Shown here piece after piece: positions 5,274 through 8,068 of a stretch of DNA of 8,068 bases. Origin of the DNA: Alphaproteobacteria bacterium (GTDB lineage: Bacteria; Pseudomonadota; Alphaproteobacteria; Acetobacterales; Acetobacteraceae); assembly GCA_026225015.1 (NCBI GenBank), contig JAMFRY010000265.1:1-8068 (forward strand), given 5' to 3'. The position numbers were made by a program, and so were the translations under genes. Below the pieces are notes generated by a model. That model was not told the origin of the DNA. It made no database searches and saw nothing but the letters and a program-made list of their open reading frames with translations. The stretch's first letter is position 1; every line of letters begins with the position of its first letter.

Positions 5274-5891
5274 ATGAAACTGTACTATTCACCGAACGCC
5301 TGCTCGCTTGCCATTCACGTTCTGCTGGAGGAAATCGGCAAACCCTATGCATTGCGGCGCGTGGATTTCAGCAAGCGCGAGCAGTACAGTGCGGAGTATA
5401 CCGTCATCAATCCGAAGTCCAAGGTGCCGGTGCTGGAGCGCGACGGCGGCGGCTTGCTGACGGAACTGCCGGCGATTGCCTGGTACCTCGCCCGCGCCAA
5501 CCCGCAGGCCAACCTGTTGCCCGCCGATATCGAAGGCGAGGCGCGGGCGCTGGAACTCATCGATTACCTAGTCGCCACGGTGCATATGCGCGGCTTTACC
5601 CGTATCTTCCGCCCGGAAAACTTCTCGCCCACGGCTGACGATAAGGAAGAGGTGCAGCAGGCGGGACGAGAGATCATCCGCCAGGGTTTCGATATTGTGG
5701 CGCCCGCCCTCAGCGGCCAGGACTATGTTCTTGGAGCCTTCTCCATTGCCGATGCGGTGCTGTTTTTTCTGGAATTTTGGGCGGTCCGCCGCGTCGGCAT
5801 GACATTGCCTGCGAATCTCGACGTGCATCTGCGCCGCATGTTGGCGCGACCCGCCGTGCAACGCGCATTGGCCGGCGAAGGTCTGGAATAG
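5274..5891 (+). CDS. Glutathione S-transferase, beta-class-like
   Basis: A 205-residue soluble GST, likely cytoplasmic and dimeric, that would conjugate or reduce electrophiles and disulfides using glutathione. The N-terminal thioredoxin-like domain begins MKLYYSPNACSLA, with Cys10 at the position of the bacterial beta-class catalytic cysteine. The cis-proline is Pro52 in NPKSKVPVL, and the glutathione-contacting TELPAIAWYLA lies at 63-73, where a Gly or Ser is more usual than Leu65. The alpha-helical C-terminal domain carries the N-capping motif SIAD at 157-160. AAGG lies about 8 nt before the ATG. It starts 15 nt after prs and ends 5 nt before a histidine phosphatase gene, so it is probably transcribed with both. 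The substrate cannot be read from the sequence. Confidence 0.92.
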   Translation: MKLYYSPNACSLAIHVLLEEIGKPYALRRVDFSKREQYSAEYTVINPKSKVPVLERDGGGLLTELPAIAWYLARANPQANLLPADIEGEARALELIDYLVATVHMRGFTRIFRPENFSPTADDKEEVQQAGREIIRQGFDIVAPALSGQDYVLGAFSIADAVLFFLEFWAVRRVGMTLPANLDVHLRRMLARPAVQRALAGEGLE

Positions 5892-5896
5892 GCCGG

Positions 5897-6448
5897 GTGA
5901 GCCTGCCGGCAACAGCCTTCTGGTTTCTCCGTCATGGCGAGACCGATTATAACGCCAGAGGCCTCAGCCAGGGCGCGAATGATATTCCCCTGAACGATAC
6001 CGGCCGGAACCAGGCCAAGGCCGCCGCACGGTTGCTGGTTGATCGCGGCATCGTTTCGATCACCTGCTCGCCGATGCTGCGCACGCGCGAGACGGCCGCG
6101 ATCGTCAATGAAGCGTTGCGTTTGCCGGTTGCATACGAGCCGGCGATTCGCGAGGTGATTTTCGGCGGCATGGAAGGCAAGGCGCTAGCCCCCTGGTTTC
6201 AGAGCTGGATGGATGGCAGTTTTACGCCCGAAGGTGCTGAGAGCTTCGCTGAACTCACTTCACGTATCGACGGCGCCTTGCAGCGTATCCTGGCCCAGCC
6301 TGGCCCGGTGCTGATTGTGGCGCATGGCGGCGTGTTTCGCGCCGTGCGGGATTTGATGCGCGTAAGCCGCGAGGGCCTGACGCCAAACGGCCAGCCTTTA
6401 TTCTGCGCACCCTCGGCGAGCGGCTGGCACATTGCGCCGCAAGCTTAA
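5897..6448 (+). CDS. Histidine phosphatase family protein (phosphoglycerate mutase-like)
   Basis: A 183-residue member of the branch 1 histidine phosphatase superfamily. The phosphoacceptor motif LRHGET is at 11-16 with His13, followed by NDIPLNDTGRNQA (28-40). The second arginine is Arg62 in CSPMLRTRETA (57-67), the acidic residue is probably Glu86 followed by GGMEG, and the second histidine is His143 in VAHGGVFRAV. All four active-site positions are therefore present. The missing long insertions argue against a true glycolytic mutase; a small phosphatase such as those acting on sugar phosphates or nucleotides is more likely. I chose GTG at 5897 because the conserved domain begins just after it. 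An ATG at 5777 would overlap the GST gene by over 100 bp. The stop overlaps that of the convergent xth gene. Confidence 0.9.
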   Translation: MSLPATAFWFLRHGETDYNARGLSQGANDIPLNDTGRNQAKAAARLLVDRGIVSITCSPMLRTRETAAIVNEALRLPVAYEPAIREVIFGGMEGKALAPWFQSWMDGSFTPEGAESFAELTSRIDGALQRILAQPGPVLIVAHGGVFRAVRDLMRVSREGLTPNGQPLFCAPSASGWHIAPQA

Positions 6449-7251
6449 AGCGAAAGCGTAACCGCGACGGGCACGTGGTCGGAAGGCTGCTCCCACTTGC
6501 GGGCGGATTTCAGGATCTGGTGGGAATGCAAATGCGGGGCCAGGTCATCAGAAACCCAGATATGATCCAGCCTGCGGCCGCGATTGGAAATCTCCCAGTC
6601 GCGATTGCGATAGGACCACCAAGTATAGAGTTTTTCATCCGGCGGAACGAAATGGCGCAGCGCGTCGGTAAATCCTTGCGCCATCCAGGCATTCAGCCCT
6701 TGCGTCTCCGGCGGCGTATGGCTGACGATGTTGAGGAGCTGTTTGTGACTCCAAACGTCGTTCTCCATCGGGGCGATGTTCAGATCCCCGACGAGGATGG
6801 CGCGATGCGGGGGATAGGCGGCGAAATGGTCGCGCGCCTCGGCAATGAAATCAAGCTTGTGGCCGAATTTGACGTTCTGCGCGCGGTCGGGGATGTCGCC
6901 GCCCGCGGGGACGTAGAAATTATGCAGGGTGATCGGTCCGCCTGGGGTTTCGATGCTGGCGGCGATGTGCCGGCAATCGGTTTTGGCGCACCAGTCGGGC
7001 GTGTCGGGGATCAGCCGCAGCTTGAGGCGGGAGAGGATGGCGACGCCGTTATAGCCCTTCATGCCGCGCATCAATATATGCGTAAAGCCGGTCGCGGCGG
7101 CAAGATTTTCCGGAAACAGATCATCCGGCACCTTGGTCTCCTGCAGGCAGATGATATCCGGCGCCATGGCATTGATAATGGTGGGCAGATGCGCCTGGCG
7201 CAGCCGCAGGGAATTGATGTTCCAGGTGGCGATGGTGAGTTTTGCAGTCAT
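6445..7251 (-). CDS. xth: Exodeoxyribonuclease III (AP endonuclease)
   Basis: Base-excision repair enzyme with AP endonuclease, 3' phosphodiesterase and 3'-5' exonuclease activity. From the ATG at 7251 the product is 268 residues, typical for the family. The conserved residues are Asn11 (ATWNINSLR), Glu38 in LQETK, Tyr113 in NFYVPAGGD, Asp156 and Asn158 in GDLNIAP, Asp229 in RRLDHIW, and His259 in SDHVPV, so the metal-binding and catalytic set is complete. An ATG at 7305 would add 18 residues with no similarity to the domain. It abuts the lolA-like stop directly (TAAATG), so I cannot exclude it as a coupled start. The family fold begins at TIATWN, hence my choice. Neither start has a good Shine-Dalgarno sequence. 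It follows the lolA-like gene, an order common in alphaproteobacteria. Confidence 0.95.
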   Translation of the reverse strand: MTAKLTIATWNINSLRLRQAHLPTIINAMAPDIICLQETKVPDDLFPENLAAATGFTHILMRGMKGYNGVAILSRLKLRLIPDTPDWCAKTDCRHIAASIETPGGPITLHNFYVPAGGDIPDRAQNVKFGHKLDFIAEARDHFAAYPPHRAILVGDLNIAPMENDVWSHKQLLNIVSHTPPETQGLNAWMAQGFTDALRHFVPPDEKLYTWWSYRNRDWEISNRGRRLDHIWVSDDLAPHLHSHQILKSARKWEQPSDHVPVAVTLSL

Positions 7252-7305
7252 AGGCGGGCTATACGGGGCGAAACCCGAGTTATCAAATGCCGAACCGCAG
7301 CCCAT

Positions 7306-7977
7306 TTACCCGCCGGACTGGATCGGGGACTGACCTTGAAACGTGAACAGGGAATCGGGAAACGGGCCGCCAGGGGCGATATCGTACAGGCTCACCTGGG
7401 TTGTGCGCGCCTGGGCGTCGAGCACCTTCCATTGCCGCAATTCCAGCGGATCCGTGCCGAACACCAAGGTGAGACTGCCGGCCGAAGCCTTGCCGGTGCG
7501 GATCAGGGTCACGTCGATTTCGCCGGGATTGCGCTGGAGATTGGTAATGGTGACGGCGCCGGAGAGCACCACATGCTGCGCGAGCAGGATGCCGAGCGGC
7601 GTTGCGGAGAGCGGGATATTGGTGGTCTGGTCAAGTTGCGGGTCGTGATAGACCAGCAACCCGAAGCCGGCGACCAGCAATTGCGGGTCCGGCGGGTCGT
7701 ATTCAAAGCGCATTTTGCCGGGGCGCTGCAGCCAGGCCTTGCCGGTGCGGGTCGAACCATCGGCCGCAACCTGCAGAAAATTCGCGGTCAGCGCCGTTAG
7801 TCCGTTCAGGTAGGTTTCGATTTGCGCAACCAGCGCCTGATCGCCCGCGCTGAGAGGTACAGAAGCGGATTGTTGCCCAACCTGGTCAGCGCGCGCGAGG
7901 CCGGCGCCGGTGAAGAGAGCCTCCACGCAAGCCAGCCAGCCGCCCAGCGTCAGCACCGCAAATAGCCGGCGCCGCAT
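7306..7977 (-). CDS. lolA: LolA-like outer-membrane lipoprotein carrier protein
   Basis: Periplasmic chaperone of the LolA family, expected to carry lipoproteins from the inner membrane LolCDE complex to the outer membrane. The product is 223 residues. An N-terminal signal peptide (MRRRLFAVLTLGG, then a hydrophobic run) probably ends at ARA/D near residue 30. The mature part has the LolA landmarks: TALTANFLQV (61-70), G-K-A-W-L-Q-R-P-G-K-M-R-F-E-Y (79-93), PDPQLLVAGFGLLVYHDPQLDQ (96-117), LSATPLGILLA (123-133), and a C-terminal sheet with FGTDPLELRQWKVLD (173-187). Cys17 in WLAC does not form a normal lipobox because Trp is at -3. The ATG at 7977 has AAAGG 6 nt upstream; a GTG at 8049 would extend the N-terminus and hide the signal. 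It probably shares a transcript with xth. Confidence 0.88.
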   Translation of the reverse strand: MRRRLFAVLTLGGWLACVEALFTGAGLARADQVGQQSASVPLSAGDQALVAQIETYLNGLTALTANFLQVAADGSTRTGKAWLQRPGKMRFEYDPPDPQLLVAGFGLLVYHDPQLDQTTNIPLSATPLGILLAQHVVLSGAVTITNLQRNPGEIDVTLIRTGKASAGSLTLVFGTDPLELRQWKVLDAQARTTQVSLYDIAPGGPFPDSLFTFQGQSPIQSGG

Positions 7978-8004
7978 GCGTAGCCTTTCTCTGGTTGCGA
8001 AAGA

Positions 8005-8034
8005 CGGGGTCAAGCCGGTTTCAAGCCGACCCCG
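8005..8034 (-). terminator. Inverted repeat upstream of the lolA-like gene, possible terminator of the preceding gene
   Basis: CGGGGTC (8005-8011) and GACCCCG (8028-8034) form a perfect 7-bp GC-rich stem around a 16-nt loop. The loop region carries the direct repeat TCAAGCCG (8010-8017 and 8021-8028). On the minus strand the stem is followed by TCTTTC, a poor T-run. It could be a weak terminator of a minus-strand gene lying beyond 8068, or a control site for lolA. Confidence is low for either role. Confidence 0.3.
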
Positions 8035-8068
8035 CCAGTCTCGCCGCACAGACTAACTGGAGGCGCTG

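Noticed and set aside
6475..7800. A plus-strand open frame of 441 codons
   Set aside because: It runs antisense across xth and the lolA-like gene, both of which show full family motifs on the other strand. Its protein has no recognisable domain; long antisense frames are expected in GC-rich coding DNA.
8053..8068. Possible end of a minus-strand gene (last codons before TAG at 8053-8055)
   Set aside because: Only four codons lie in the window. A gene such as ftsK is often found upstream of lolA in alphaproteobacteria, but this sequence is too short to show it.
1..8068. CRISPR array, tRNA, insertion sequence, integrase, toxin-antitoxin or defence genes
   Set aside because: No regularly spaced repeats, no cloverleaf, no transposase or nuclease-helicase motifs, and no island-like change in base composition were seen anywhere in the window.

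Overview
This window is an ordinary-looking stretch of a GC-rich (about 60% by eye) alphaproteobacterial chromosome. The long N-terminal extension of ribosomal protein uS9, the alphaproteobacterial type of YbjN protein, and a LolA-like gene directly before an exonuclease III gene all point to Alphaproteobacteria. Acetobacteraceae or relatives (Rhodospirillales) is my best guess, from family resemblance only. There is no tRNA, rRNA, CRISPR array, insertion sequence, phage gene or recognisable defence system.

Left part, minus strand (1-2520). Read in transcription order, this holds a small single-pass membrane protein (2076-2483) with its own promoter and terminator, then a solitary sugar-nucleotide SDR (1063-1971) with a TTG start, then the ribosomal protein operon rplM-rpsI (987 to 35) behind a good sigma-70-type promoter (1016-1044). 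A possibly bidirectional terminator lies at 4-29. Between the membrane protein and the SDR there is a large near-perfect hairpin at 1975-2031.

Middle part (2484-2859). This is a 376-bp divergent intergenic region without a convincing gene. It carries a minus-strand promoter and a run of inverted repeats, two of which are mutually exclusive. It may be a structured leader or operator region for the plus-strand genes.

Plus-strand block (2860-6448). It runs ybjN-like gene, proC (proline biosynthesis), prs (PRPP synthesis, with its own promoter), a beta-class-like glutathione S-transferase and a histidine phosphatase. The last three are closely spaced (gaps of 15 and 5 nt) and probably form an operon. 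A 10-bp hairpin separates ybjN from the core of proC and may attenuate read-through.

Right part, minus strand (8068 to 6445). A LolA-like periplasmic lipoprotein carrier precedes exonuclease III (xth). The xth gene converges on the phosphatase gene, and the two stop codons overlap on a TTAA palindrome.

I found no evidence for a new multi-gene system. The observations most worth a second look are non-coding: the 57-nt hairpin abutting the SDR start, the structured intergenic region before ybjN, and the cluster of control-like sequences around the rplM promoter.
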